This document shows, one piece after another, positions 46,466-54,914 of a DNA stretch of 64,000 nucleotides (position 1 is the stretch's first letter; every line of letters starts with the position of its first letter). The stretch spans positions 1-64,000 of IMG/VR virus record IMGVR_UViG_3300032770_000022; one strand, given 5' to 3'. The notes below the pieces were generated by a model that saw only the letters and a list, made by a program, of their open reading frames with translations, was not told the origin of the DNA and did not search any database. The translations under genes were made by a program, and so were the position numbers. The DNA comes from a virus.

Positions 46466-47842
46466 ATGCCGTCGATCGTGACATTGAACGTCTCGCTGTT
46501 GCAGGCGCCGACGCCCAACACCTTGCAGCAGACCGGCGCCCTGATCAGCCAGGGCGCGACGACCAAGGCGCAGAACACGCTGACGCTGCTGACCCAGGTG
46601 TCGGACCTGACCGCGATCCTCGCCGGCACCAAGGCGCTGTCGAACCTGACATGGGCGACAAACACGGTGACCGCGACGACGACCGCGCCGCACGGATACA
46701 CCAACGGCGATACGGTGGAACTGACGATCGCGGGCGCGGCCCCGGCCGGATACAACGGCTCGTTCCTCTGCACGATAACCGGGGCGTCCACCTTCACCTA
46801 TCCGCTGGCGGTCAACCCTGGCACGATGACGACTCCCGGCACCTACACGCCGGAGGATGTGGCCGAGCTCCTGGCGATGGCGACGACCTACTTCGCGCAG
46901 GGCACGCAGGCGCCGGTTTACGTGCTGGAGTTGGGCCAGGGCGGCGCGAACGACGGCGTGGCGACGCTGACGACCTATCTCCAGACCAATCCGCTGACGA
47001 TCTACGCGGTGTGCGTGCCGCGCACCTGGGACGCCAACGCCAACTTCCTCTCGCTGATCGCGAGTTACGAGGCGCCCACCGGCAAGTTCTACTTCTTCGT
47101 CACGACCACGACGACGAACTATACCAGCTACACCGCGCTGATGAAGGACGTGTTCGCGCTGATCGAGGCGCCCGGCATCCCGGCGCTGGAGTTCAGCGTG
47201 GCGGGTGCGATGCAGGCGCTGCTGCGGCGCAACCCGTCGAACACCAACCGTGCCACGCCGTTCGCGTTCACCGAACTGTTCGGCGTCACGCCCTATCCCA
47301 CGATGGGCAACGGCGCGCTGCTGACGGCGCTCAAGGCGGCGGGCGTCAACGTGATCGGCACCGGGGCCGAGGGCGGAGAGAGCAACACGATCCTGCTCTG
47401 GGGCACGACGATGGACGTGCGCGACTTCGCCTACTGGTATTCGCTCGACTGGGTGCAGATACAGACGCAGCTGAACATCGCCAACGAGGTGATCAACGGC
47501 TCGAACAACAACATCAACCCGCTCGACTACGACCAGGATGGCATCAACCGCCTGGAGGGGCGGCTCGTCCAGGTGATGAAGAACGCCGTCACCTTCGGCC
47601 TCGCGGTCGGCACGGTGACGCAGCTTCAACTCGACGGACCCACGCTCGCGCAGCAGATCGACGCCAATGCGTTCAGCGCCCAGGCGGTGGTCAACGCGGT
47701 GCCGTTCGTCACCTACACGACGGCGAACCCAGGGGACTACAAGATCGGCCGCTACAACGGGCTGTCGATCATCTACATCCCGCAGCGAGGGTTCATCTCG
47801 ATCCTCATAAACATTTTGGCGTCGGATTTCGTAACGTTCTGA
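46466..47842 (+). CDS. Contractile tail sheath protein (DUF3383-like)
   Basis: 458 residues. The N-terminal LNVSLLQAPTPNTLQQTGALIS, central VYVLELGQGGANDGVATLTTYL, TWDANANFLSLIASYEAPTGKFYFFV and the C-terminal FALAVGTVTQ-type FGLAVGTVTQLQL match the sheath-like DUF3383 group. An inserted beta module (about residues 57-118: LTWATNTVTATTTAPHGYTNG, YNGSFLCTITGASTFTYPLA) interrupts the sheath fold. Its presence makes the phage a myovirus. Confidence 0.78.
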   Translation: MPSIVTLNVSLLQAPTPNTLQQTGALISQGATTKAQNTLTLLTQVSDLTAILAGTKALSNLTWATNTVTATTTAPHGYTNGDTVELTIAGAAPAGYNGSFLCTITGASTFTYPLAVNPGTMTTPGTYTPEDVAELLAMATTYFAQGTQAPVYVLELGQGGANDGVATLTTYLQTNPLTIYAVCVPRTWDANANFLSLIASYEAPTGKFYFFVTTTTTNYTSYTALMKDVFALIEAPGIPALEFSVAGAMQALLRRNPSNTNRATPFAFTELFGVTPYPTMGNGALLTALKAAGVNVIGTGAEGGESNTILLWGTTMDVRDFAYWYSLDWVQIQTQLNIANEVINGSNNNINPLDYDQDGINRLEGRLVQVMKNAVTFGLAVGTVTQLQLDGPTLAQQIDANAFSAQAVVNAVPFVTYTTANPGDYKIGRYNGLSIIYIPQRGFISILINILASDFVTF

Positions 47843-47862
47843 CGCCGAAGGAGTGATGTGGC

Positions 47863-48306
47863 ATGCCGATCACGAACCCCATAATCCCCCAGGGAAACCT
47901 CAACAGGCTCCGGGCTTCGATCGTGTTCCCGTCGAACGCGTCGTTGAACGTGACCGCGCCTTTCCTGACGCGGATGGGGATCAGGCTGGCGCTGGACGGC
48001 GATACGACGCTCTATATCCCGACGATGACGGGAGCGATCACGTCGCCTGAGCCGTTCCAGATGGCGACGATCACGGTGCACCTGAACAAGGCGAACCAGT
48101 TGTCGGCGCTCTACAAGGCTCAGATGGAGCTCCAATCGACGATCGGGGACTGCACGATCTTCCCGGACAACAACTCGCTGACGGTCTACAGCATCAACAA
48201 CGTCTCGATCCAGAGCCTGCGGGAGTTGGACTTCTCCGGCCAGGAAGGCGATTTCGCGATCGCGCTCCGTGGATATTACTTTCTTAATGCTTCGTTGTGG
48301 GCCTGA
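47863..48306 (+). CDS. Tail tube protein
   Basis: 147 residues immediately after the sheath gene. IPQGNLNRLRASIVFPSN, NVTAPFLTRMGIRLALDG and GDCTIFPDNNSLTVYSINNVSIQSLRELDFSGQEGDFAIALRGYY look like a tube fold. Order sheath-tube-chaperone-tape measure is standard. Confidence 0.75.
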   Translation: MPITNPIIPQGNLNRLRASIVFPSNASLNVTAPFLTRMGIRLALDGDTTLYIPTMTGAITSPEPFQMATITVHLNKANQLSALYKAQMELQSTIGDCTIFPDNNSLTVYSINNVSIQSLRELDFSGQEGDFAIALRGYYFLNASLWA

Positions 48307-48399
48307 TGCGGCTCTACCGATCTGCCTCTGGCGGCTTCGTCGTTGTCCTGTTCCGTTGGTGGTGGCATATTGACCGCACCGGGATCAGGAGGTGCTGAG

Positions 48400-48903
48400 A
48401 TGGATACGGAATTCATCGAGTTGGACCTGCGCCGTCCGATGCGTGTCGGAGGCGCGGCACAGGTGTCACCGACCAAGCTGCTGCTCACCGTAACCACCGG
48501 ATCAGAGCAGCCGGGATATACTGGCGCTTTGCAGGTATCGCTGGATGGCACGAGGTTTGTGCCTGGCTCATCGCTTGTGACCGACCGCGCCTCGACCGAT
48601 CCGACGATCTGGGCAGCACTCGAAGCCGAGAACGCCAGTCTGCGCGCGGAGGTGCGCGAGATCGCTGTCAAGCTCGCGGACGCGGAGAACCGCATATCGG
48701 CGATCGAGCAGGGCGCGGTCGTCGAGGGCGAGAAGACCGAAAGAAGCCCCGTCGATACCGTCGTGGAAAGCCTGACGAGGGGCGAGGTCAGCAGACCCGA
48801 CAAGCAGAGGCTTCGCGGCGCGCTCGACAAGGCGGACGCACCCGCGACCGGCCGCGCGGCCTCGGATCAGGCGCTCGGGCGCATAGCCGGAAAATCGTGG
48901 TGA
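48400..48903 (+). CDS. Tail assembly accessory protein
   Basis: 167 residues from the ATG at 48400, preceded by AGGAGGTG. N-terminal beta region (FIELDLRRPMRVGGAAQVS), then a coiled coil (ALEAENASLRAEVREIAVKLADAENRISAIEQG) and a charged tail. Lies between tube and chaperone; possibly a tube-associated or chaperone-like protein. Not recognised. Confidence 0.55.
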   Translation: MDTEFIELDLRRPMRVGGAAQVSPTKLLLTVTTGSEQPGYTGALQVSLDGTRFVPGSSLVTDRASTDPTIWAALEAENASLRAEVREIAVKLADAENRISAIEQGAVVEGEKTERSPVDTVVESLTRGEVSRPDKQRLRGALDKADAPATGRAASDQALGRIAGKSW

Positions 48904-49565
48904 CCATCCGCATCGACGAGCAGCTCAACCTCGTGTTGCCGATCGACCGCTCGGACGGCGCGGTGATCTGGCTCCATGCGGCGCCCATCTCGCGCGAGGT
49001 ATTCCAGCAGCACTGGCTCGTGCTGAGCAAGACGTTCATGGGCATGGTCGCGCACGAATTGACGGGACTGCCGCAACTGTGCGGCAACATGCTGCGGCAG
49101 ATGGCCGAGAGTCTGAACGTGTGGGACGGGCCGGCGGGCGTGTCGATGACGCTGCTGCCAGAGATCAGGCGGCTCGCGAACGTCGTGGTGCCGGGAGGGA
49201 CGAACGGAGCGTCAGGCTGGCAGCCTATGCCGCTGGACGAAGCGGTGCGGCGCAAGATGGTGGACCCCGAGGACGCGGACCAGATCGAGGGCGTGTTGAT
49301 TTTTTTTTCGGCCGCATGGCGGTTGCTGCCTCGGAAGGACCGGGCGACGCGGACGGCTGGCGCTGTGAGTGTTCTGGATGCTTCGATCAGATCGCAACCC
49401 TTGTCGGACTTCGTCGCTTCTTTGCCGACCTTGACCGAGACCGCCAGTACTGGCGCGACGCCCCCGGCTCCGTCGTCGCCACCGTCCTGGATTGGGGTGC
49501 CGGGCCCGGTTTCGAGCAGTGCTTCTGGGAGCGCGACACCAGCTTTCCCTGGCGTTCCGCACTAG
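48900..49565 (+). CDS. Tail assembly chaperone, zero-frame product
   Basis: 221 residues from the GTG at 48900 (GTGA overlap). QLNLVLPIDRSDGAVIWLHAAPISREVF, LSKTFMGMVAHELTGLP, then VLIFFSAAWRLLPRKDRA and SLPTLTETAS follow the pattern of tail chaperones encoded between tube and tape measure. In the middle (49300-49308) a run of nine T residues read as ATT TTT TTT TCG is a canonical -1 slippery site. The zero frame ends at 49565 with a Ser/Pro-rich tail. Confidence 0.65.
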   Translation: MTIRIDEQLNLVLPIDRSDGAVIWLHAAPISREVFQQHWLVLSKTFMGMVAHELTGLPQLCGNMLRQMAESLNVWDGPAGVSMTLLPEIRRLANVVVPGGTNGASGWQPMPLDEAVRRKMVDPEDADQIEGVLIFFSAAWRLLPRKDRATRTAGAVSVLDASIRSQPLSDFVASLPTLTETASTGATPPAPSSPPSWIGVPGPVSSSASGSATPAFPGVPH

Positions 49566-49603
49566 AGTTCCGCCAGCGCAATCAGCAGCCTCGCGCTCTA
49601 TAA
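48900..49603 (+). CDS. Tail assembly chaperone, putative -1 frameshift product
   Basis: If the ribosome slips back one base at TTTTTTT (49301-49307) it continues FGRMAVAASEGPGDADGWRCE and on to 49603, adding about 98 residues with GCFDQIATLVGLRRFF, WRDAPGSVVATVLDWG and ERDTSFPWRSALEF. Both frames after the site look coding. This gives the G/GT arrangement known from many tailed phages. A homopolymer error in the sequence would be the alternative explanation. Confidence 0.55.
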
Positions 49604-49618
49604 CGACAGGAGGCCGCC

Positions 49619-51559
49619 ATCGCACTTAGGTCGATCCTCAACATTGATGTGAATAGCGCCGGCTTCGACGCGTTCGTCCGCAAGTTCCAGGAGTTCCAGA
49701 AGGCAGGGCGGACGGTCATGCCGACCGGCCCTGGCGGCATCGGCGGCGGGGCTATGGGCCAGTCCAAGACGGCGATGCAGGAGCAGTTGACGTTCGCCGA
49801 TCGGCTGAACCGGGCGAACAGGCAACTGCTGCGTGACTGGCAGGGCATCCGAGACGCGTCCGCGCTAGTCGTGCGGCACGTCAAGGAGATCGGCAGCACG
49901 CTGCTGCACATGGGCGCGCTGTCGGGGCTGATAGGCGGCCTCGCGACCGGCTTTGGGTTCCTCGGCATGGATATGCTGGGGCGCGGGACGGCGGGCTACA
50001 GGCGCAGCGCGCTGGGCCTCGGCACGTCCATAGGCGGCATGCGGGCGTTCGGCCTCGACTTCGGCCGGTTCGTCGATACAGGTTCCGTGCTGGGCGGCGT
50101 GTCGGCGGCGATGCGCGATCCGATGAAGCGCACGGCGCTGCTGTCGCTCGGCATCAACCCAGCCGAGGGAGAGGATGCCGCTTCGGTGGCGGTGCGCACG
50201 CTGGAGCGCACGCAGCAACTCGCCAAGCAGACGCCGGAGTCGATGCTGGGCACACTGCTGCAATCGCGGCGGCTCGGCGAACTCGGCATCTCGCTGCAAG
50301 ACCTGACGCGGCTGCGCAACATGTCGCCGGAGGAACTGCGACAGCAAGGCGCGCAATTCCGGACGGACGTCACCAATCGCGGCCTCAACCTGACCGACGA
50401 TCAAGCGAAGAAGTGGCAGCAGTTCATCACGACGATCGACCGGGCGAGGATGACGGTCGAGACCTCGTTCATCCGTGGCCTGACGCCGCTCGCGCCCGCG
50501 TTGGAGAAATTGTCGCAGGCGTTCAGTAAGACGATCCAGGCGCTGCTGTCCAAGCCGGAACTCCAGCAATGGATCGACAACCTCGCGGAAGGCATCAAGC
50601 GGTTCGGCGACTACGTGGCGACGCCGGCCTTCCAGAAGGACGTGGAAGATTTCGCGACCGCCGTCGGCCGCATGGCGAAGGCGCTTGTCAGCGGCGTCGA
50701 GTGGATCGCCGAGAAGCTGGGAGCGCTGGGCATCGGCGTCGGCGGGAATGCGGGCAGCAAGACTGGACCAGCCGCTCCTGCCGCACCTTTGGGGCGCGGC
50801 GTGCAGCCCGGCGCGGTGCCGATCCCAGGCACCGGATCGATCTTCGGCAATCAGCAGGATACGCTGATGCGCAACCCGGACGGGACGATCGTCAACCCGT
50901 CCACCGGCGCGCTCTACCGGCAGCTTCCGGGCGGCGAGTTCCAGTGGCTCGGCACCTATGCTCCGGCGCAGAGGTCGTCGTTCATGTCGCCCGGCCTGCG
51001 CGGCGGCATCCAGCCGGCATCGTTCGCGGTGCCGATGACGGACCGGACGAAAGAGGCGCACGATTATTTCACGAGGCTCGGCTACAGTGAGATCGCGACG
51101 GCGGGGCTGCTCGCGAACATCAAGGGCGAGAGCGGATTCAATCCGGCGGCGTTCAATCCCGAGGGCGGCGGCCAGGGCGCGCAGGGCATCATGCAGTGGC
51201 GCGGCCCGCGCATCGACCAGTTCCGCCGCATGTTCGGCCACGATCCCAGCCAGGGCACGTTCGAGGAGCAGCTTGCGTTCACGCAGTGGGAACTGACGCA
51301 CACGGAGAAGGGCACGGCCTACGCGCTGTTCGGCGCGCGCACGGCGGCCGAGGCGGCGAAGGAAGTGCTGCGGCTCTACAGCCGGCCGGACCCGATGGGA
51401 CAGCAGCCGCTGGGCGCACAGCGCGGCGGATGGGCGGACCAGTACTACCGCAACTTCACCGGCGTTCCCTCTGGCCCGCAGAAGGCGACGAACGTCATCA
51501 TCACGGTCAGGAACGAGACGGGCGGCAACGCGATAACCTCCATTGCCCAGGTCGCGTGA
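49619..51559 (+). CDS. Tape measure protein with C-terminal tail lysozyme
   Basis: 646 residues if started at the ATC at 49619, which lies five bases after a perfect AGGAGG; the first GTG (49649) lacks a ribosome site and would cut off RSILNIDV, part of the usual start of tape measures. Residues about 100-125 hold a hydrophobic segment (MGALSGLIGGLATGFGFLGMDML). The C-terminus (about 475-620: YFTRLGYSEIATAGLLANIKGESGF, GAQGIMQWRG, FEEQLAFTQWEL) is a tail-lysozyme domain of the Phage_lysozyme2 type for local wall digestion during injection. 646 residues imply a short-to-medium tail. Confidence 0.75.
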   Translation: MALRSILNIDVNSAGFDAFVRKFQEFQKAGRTVMPTGPGGIGGGAMGQSKTAMQEQLTFADRLNRANRQLLRDWQGIRDASALVVRHVKEIGSTLLHMGALSGLIGGLATGFGFLGMDMLGRGTAGYRRSALGLGTSIGGMRAFGLDFGRFVDTGSVLGGVSAAMRDPMKRTALLSLGINPAEGEDAASVAVRTLERTQQLAKQTPESMLGTLLQSRRLGELGISLQDLTRLRNMSPEELRQQGAQFRTDVTNRGLNLTDDQAKKWQQFITTIDRARMTVETSFIRGLTPLAPALEKLSQAFSKTIQALLSKPELQQWIDNLAEGIKRFGDYVATPAFQKDVEDFATAVGRMAKALVSGVEWIAEKLGALGIGVGGNAGSKTGPAAPAAPLGRGVQPGAVPIPGTGSIFGNQQDTLMRNPDGTIVNPSTGALYRQLPGGEFQWLGTYAPAQRSSFMSPGLRGGIQPASFAVPMTDRTKEAHDYFTRLGYSEIATAGLLANIKGESGFNPAAFNPEGGGQGAQGIMQWRGPRIDQFRRMFGHDPSQGTFEEQLAFTQWELTHTEKGTAYALFGARTAAEAAKEVLRLYSRPDPMGQQPLGAQRGGWADQYYRNFTGVPSGPQKATNVIITVRNETGGNAITSIAQVA

Positions 51560-51583
51560 GATAGGATACAGTCGTCATAGACC

Positions 51584-51648
51584 GGTTCGAAGCCCGTCCG
51601 TGAGGACCGGCGGAGACTTGCGGGTTCGAATCCCGTCGCCTTGCACCA
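51584..51648 (+). other. Tandem tRNA T-arm-like sequences (tRNA 3'-end remnant)
   Basis: GGTTCGAAGCCCGTC (51584-51598) and GGTTCGAATCCCGTC (51623-51637) are two T-loop-like copies 39 nt apart; the second is followed by GCCTTGCACCA ending in CCA at 51648. No matching 5' acceptor or anticodon arm is found upstream, and the acceptor spacing is off by one base, so this is not a complete tRNA. Gap 51560-52011 contains this, a promoter at 51918 and otherwise nothing I can assign. Confidence 0.35.
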
Positions 51649-51917
51649 AAAAGCCTCGGCTGGATGATGCAGTGAGGAAGCGGGGCGCGGCTGCGTGAGG
51701 GACCAGCGCCGGTTGCGAAATTCCTCGGGGCCGGGATACGCGCCCCACATCGAGCGGGCCGGGGCGATCTCCATCGACAGGGAGCAACGACCCCGGCCAC
51801 CCTTCCCAGAATCCCCCTACGATCGCCGTACACGGCGTCCAGCTTTTCCCGGTAGGGTAACAGCGGCCAGACCGCGCATCGGCGCCAGCGCTCGTTCTAT
51901 CGCGGCGCCGGGCCTGT

Positions 51918-51989
51918 TTGGGAGCCAAGGGCACTTGCTGTATGATACGGGACCGGACGGCGCTTCCAACGCCGATCCGATCCCTGACC
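51918..51989 (+). promoter_or_regulatory. Promoter and hairpin leader of GIY-YIG gene 2
   Basis: TTGGGA (51918-51923), 17-nt spacer, TATGAT (51941-51946). The leader then folds as GGGA-CGGA-GGCG / CGCC-TCCG-TCCC around CTTCCAA (about 51950-51985). Same design as before GIY-YIG gene 1 although the sequences differ. Confidence 0.5.
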
Positions 51990-52011
51990 TGATCGCTACT
52001 GAGGGGCGACC

Positions 52012-52803
52012 ATGGCTGCCGTCAAAGATATACTCCGCCGGTTCTATGTCTACATCATCTTCCGATGGGACGGCTCACCATGCTACGTCGGCAAGGGCAG
52101 AGGCGATCGGTGGCTGAGACATGCCAAGAATAGCACCAATCGCCACCTCGGGCGCATATATGCTCAAGCTGGCGGAACCCTTCCGATCATCAAAGTGCGC
52201 GAAGGGCTGACGCACGCCGAAGCATGCGAAACCGAGATTGCTTTGATTATCGCGATTGGACGTGCCGACTTGGGACGTGGCCCTCTGGTGAATTTCACCG
52301 ATGGAGGAGAGGGTATGCTTGGCCATCGTCCATCCCCGGAGACATGCGAGAAGATTGCGTCGAGCCATAGAGGCCGACCGCTTTCCGCAGAACACAAAGC
52401 GCAGATCGGCGAGACCCAGCGGGGTAAGCCAAAACCTGACGGACACGGCGCCAAAGTAGCTGCTGCGCTTATCGGCCATGTCATATCAGAAGCGACTCGG
52501 GCCAAGATCGGTGCGGCAAATCGTGGCCAGAAGCGATCTCCTGAACAGGTCGAGCGGATGCGTATCGTCGCATCATCACCTGACGTAGTTGCAAGACTGC
52601 GTGCTGCCAATCTCGGGAAGAGAGCAACGCCCGAAGCGCGTGCCAAAATGATCGCATCGCGGAAAGGCAAGCCAAGCCCGAAACCACCTGGGTTCGGAGC
52701 CACAGTCAGCGCAGCAATACGCAGAAGGAAGTTATTAGCGCAGTGCCGCGAGGGGGCCGGCGCTGGACCATTGTTCGACTATCGACCGGAATCTGATCAA
52801 TGA
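52012..52803 (+). CDS. GIY-YIG homing endonuclease 2
   Basis: 263 residues. RRFYVYIIF and PCYVGKGRGDRW are the GIY/YIG elements; KVREGLTHAEACETEIALI carries the catalytic Arg and Glu; NFTDGGEGMLGHRPSPETCEKIASSHRG, PLSAEHKAQIGETQRGKPK and SEATRAKIGAANRGQKRSPEQ are three or more NUMOD3-like DNA-binding repeats. Inserted between tape measure and a tail gene, ending in an overlap with the latter. Confidence 0.88.
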   Translation: MAAVKDILRRFYVYIIFRWDGSPCYVGKGRGDRWLRHAKNSTNRHLGRIYAQAGGTLPIIKVREGLTHAEACETEIALIIAIGRADLGRGPLVNFTDGGEGMLGHRPSPETCEKIASSHRGRPLSAEHKAQIGETQRGKPKPDGHGAKVAAALIGHVISEATRAKIGAANRGQKRSPEQVERMRIVASSPDVVARLRAANLGKRATPEARAKMIASRKGKPSPKPPGFGATVSAAIRRRKLLAQCREGAGAGPLFDYRPESDQ

Positions 52804-53540
52804 GTGGCTATTCGCCTGGGCTTTTTGCCTATCGTATGGGATTTCAATTGTGTCCAATTTTGTTGACAGGCGGCATCGCTGATTTCGTCCCCGGTAACAT
52901 CCTGCCGATCACGCTGTTCACCGAGGCGCTGAACCTCGCCTTCACCGGCGGCTCGATCGGGCCGGATGACTTCTTCGCCAATTACCAGCCGCAGCCGGGC
53001 TCGACCATCATCGACAACCAGGTGGCGGTCTACCCCTTCGCCAACCAGGCGGTCGCGGCCAACGCGCAGATCGCCCAGCCGCTCCAGATCAGCCTGCGCA
53101 TGATATGCCCGGTGCGCGATCCCGGAGGCTACGCGGCGAAGCTGGTGACGATGATCGCGCTGCAATCCACGCTCGACCAGCACAACCGAAGCGCTGGCAC
53201 CTACACGATCGCGACGCCGAGCTTCTTCTACACCGACTGCATCATGACCGGGATGCGCGACATCTCCGGGGCCGAGAGCCATCAGGCGCAGTGGGTGTGG
53301 CAACTGGATTTCCTCAAGCCGCTGCTGACGCTCGAGCAGGCGCAGCAGGCGCAGAACTCGCTGATGGCCAAGCTGACCTCCGGGCAGCAGACTTCGGACA
53401 ACCCTTCGTGGTCGGGCGCCGACGCGCAGGTCGGATCGATCTCGCCGCTCGCGCCCACGCAGCCCGCCGCCTCGGCGGCCGGTTCATCCATCGTCGGGCC
53501 GCAGAACGCATTCACGCCATTTGGCGGCGCGTCGCCTTGA
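52800..53540 (+). CDS. Tail/baseplate protein
   Basis: 246 residues. GFQLCPILLTGGIADFVPGNILPITLF, GSIGPDDFFANYQPQPGSTIIDNQVAVYPF and IMTGMRDISGAESHQAQWVWQLDFLKPLLT match a conserved contractile-tail protein of phages of this type; the last 45 residues are Ser/Ala-rich. Probably part of the baseplate-tube junction. The start overlaps the homing gene stop. Confidence 0.6.
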   Translation: MSGYSPGLFAYRMGFQLCPILLTGGIADFVPGNILPITLFTEALNLAFTGGSIGPDDFFANYQPQPGSTIIDNQVAVYPFANQAVAANAQIAQPLQISLRMICPVRDPGGYAAKLVTMIALQSTLDQHNRSAGTYTIATPSFFYTDCIMTGMRDISGAESHQAQWVWQLDFLKPLLTLEQAQQAQNSLMAKLTSGQQTSDNPSWSGADAQVGSISPLAPTQPAASAAGSSIVGPQNAFTPFGGASP

Positions 53541-53818
53541 CCACCTTCATCCCGTTCGTCCCGCAACCCTCGCCGCGCCGCCCGCCGTTCGCCTTCACGG
53601 CGACGCTGGACGGGCAGACCTATCAGATCAACGCTCGTTGGAATGCGTTCGGGCTGCGCTGGTATCTTGTCTGCAATGACTCGTCGGGCAACCTGCTGTT
53701 CAACCTGCCCATGATCGGCTCGCCGGACACGGGTGACATCAACATCGTCAAGGGCTACTTTCTGGTGAGCACGCTCGTGTTTCGCGTGTCCACACAGACT
53801 TTTGAAATAAACCCCTAG
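53537..53818 (+). CDS. DUF6983-like baseplate-region protein
   Basis: 93 residues from a TTG that overlaps the upstream stop (TTGA). FIPFVPQPSPRRPPFAFTATLDGQTYQINARWNAFGLRWYL fits the small phage family DUF6983, with beta strands and a conserved W-N-x-x-G-x-R-W-Y. Located in the baseplate gene block as in related phages. Confidence 0.6.
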   Translation: MTTFIPFVPQPSPRRPPFAFTATLDGQTYQINARWNAFGLRWYLVCNDSSGNLLFNLPMIGSPDTGDINIVKGYFLVSTLVFRVSTQTFEINP

Positions 53819-53834
53819 TCATAGGGAGGTTAAT

Positions 53835-54914
53835 ATAAGGTTTTACCGCATCGAGATGAAATGGCACGACAGCGGCCAGCCGGTGATCTTCCCGTCGCTG
53901 AATGGTTCCGGCATGCCGCCGGGCGTGATCACGTCGCTGCTGCCTGACGGCACGACGAACCCCGCCGCGCTGAACATCGAACTAGACCTGCCGCAGTACT
54001 GGGGCCATACCGGGGGCGGCGACATATCAAGCTATCTGCGCATCTGGGGCCTGTCGCTCCTGGAACTCGGGCAGGCGTTCAATCTCGCAATCCCCACGAG
54101 GGCGGTGGACATCAAGATATTCGGCGGCATGGCTCAGGGCTACCCGCTCGCCGACCCGACGCAGCAGGGCATCATCACCCAAGGTCAGATCAACCAGGCG
54201 TTCGGCAACTGGCTGGGGACGGACATGACGCTGGACATGTACATCCGCCCGCCCGCGTCCGGCTCGGCGTACAACCCGGACAACCCGCTGAACTTCACCT
54301 TCACGTGGTCCACCGGCCAGACGTTGAAGGACGCGATCGCTGCGACGCTCTCCAAGGCGATGCCCGGCGTGCAGCAGAACATCAACGTCAATGCGAACCG
54401 CGTGCCGAACGCGACGAAGACGGGCTACTATGCCTCGTTCAGCCAGTTCGCCACGATGATCCAGGAGATGACGGCCGGCGAACTCGGGTCGGACGACATG
54501 GGCGTGGTGATGGCGCACACAGGATCGGCGGTGAACGTTTACGAGGGCACGCCTGGGCCGCCGCCGACGACCGGCATCACGCAGATCAAGTTCCAGGACC
54601 TGCTCGGGCAGGTGACGTGGGCAGCGCCGAACCAACTGACCGCGAAGCTGGTGATGCGCGGCGACCTCAACATCTCGGACTGGATACAGTTCCCGCAGGG
54701 TCTCGTGGCCACCACGACAGCGAGCGCGCTGCCGGCCTTCGGTGGGACCGGCGCCAATCCGTCGAACAACCTGACGTTCAGCGGCAAGTTCCAGATCGCG
54801 CAGATTCAGCATTGGGGGAATTTTCGCAATCCAGACGCACTTTCGTGGAATACTACCATATGGGCGAATCTACAGCCTCAACAGGGCAGCGGCGCGACTT
54901 CTACGTCTATGTAG
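53835..54914 (+). CDS. Baseplate hub-like protein, probable ATA start
   Basis: 359 residues from ATA at 53835, which lies five bases after GGGAGG; the first ATG (53856) has no ribosome site and would remove a plausible first strand (RFYRIE). GMPPGVITSLLPDGTTNPAALNIELDLP, FGGMAQGYPLADPTQQGIITQGQI and SDWIQFPQGLVATTTASALP look like a T4 gp27/Mu gp44-type hub. The last ~18 codons overlap the start of GIY-YIG gene 3. Confidence 0.6.
   Translation: MRFYRIEMKWHDSGQPVIFPSLNGSGMPPGVITSLLPDGTTNPAALNIELDLPQYWGHTGGGDISSYLRIWGLSLLELGQAFNLAIPTRAVDIKIFGGMAQGYPLADPTQQGIITQGQINQAFGNWLGTDMTLDMYIRPPASGSAYNPDNPLNFTFTWSTGQTLKDAIAATLSKAMPGVQQNINVNANRVPNATKTGYYASFSQFATMIQEMTAGELGSDDMGVVMAHTGSAVNVYEGTPGPPPTTGITQIKFQDLLGQVTWAAPNQLTAKLVMRGDLNISDWIQFPQGLVATTTASALPAFGGTGANPSNNLTFSGKFQIAQIQHWGNFRNPDALSWNTTIWANLQPQQGSGATSTSM

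Noticed and set aside
49079-49603. An independent gene overlapping the tail chaperone in the -1 frame
   Set aside because: Its upstream part lies inside the chaperone in a non-coding-looking frame with no ribosome site; only the part after the T9 run looks coding, which fits frameshifting better.
51566-51648. A complete tRNA gene
   Set aside because: Only T-arm and CCA-like end are present; no 5' acceptor pairing, D-arm or anticodon stem could be folded within 95 nt.
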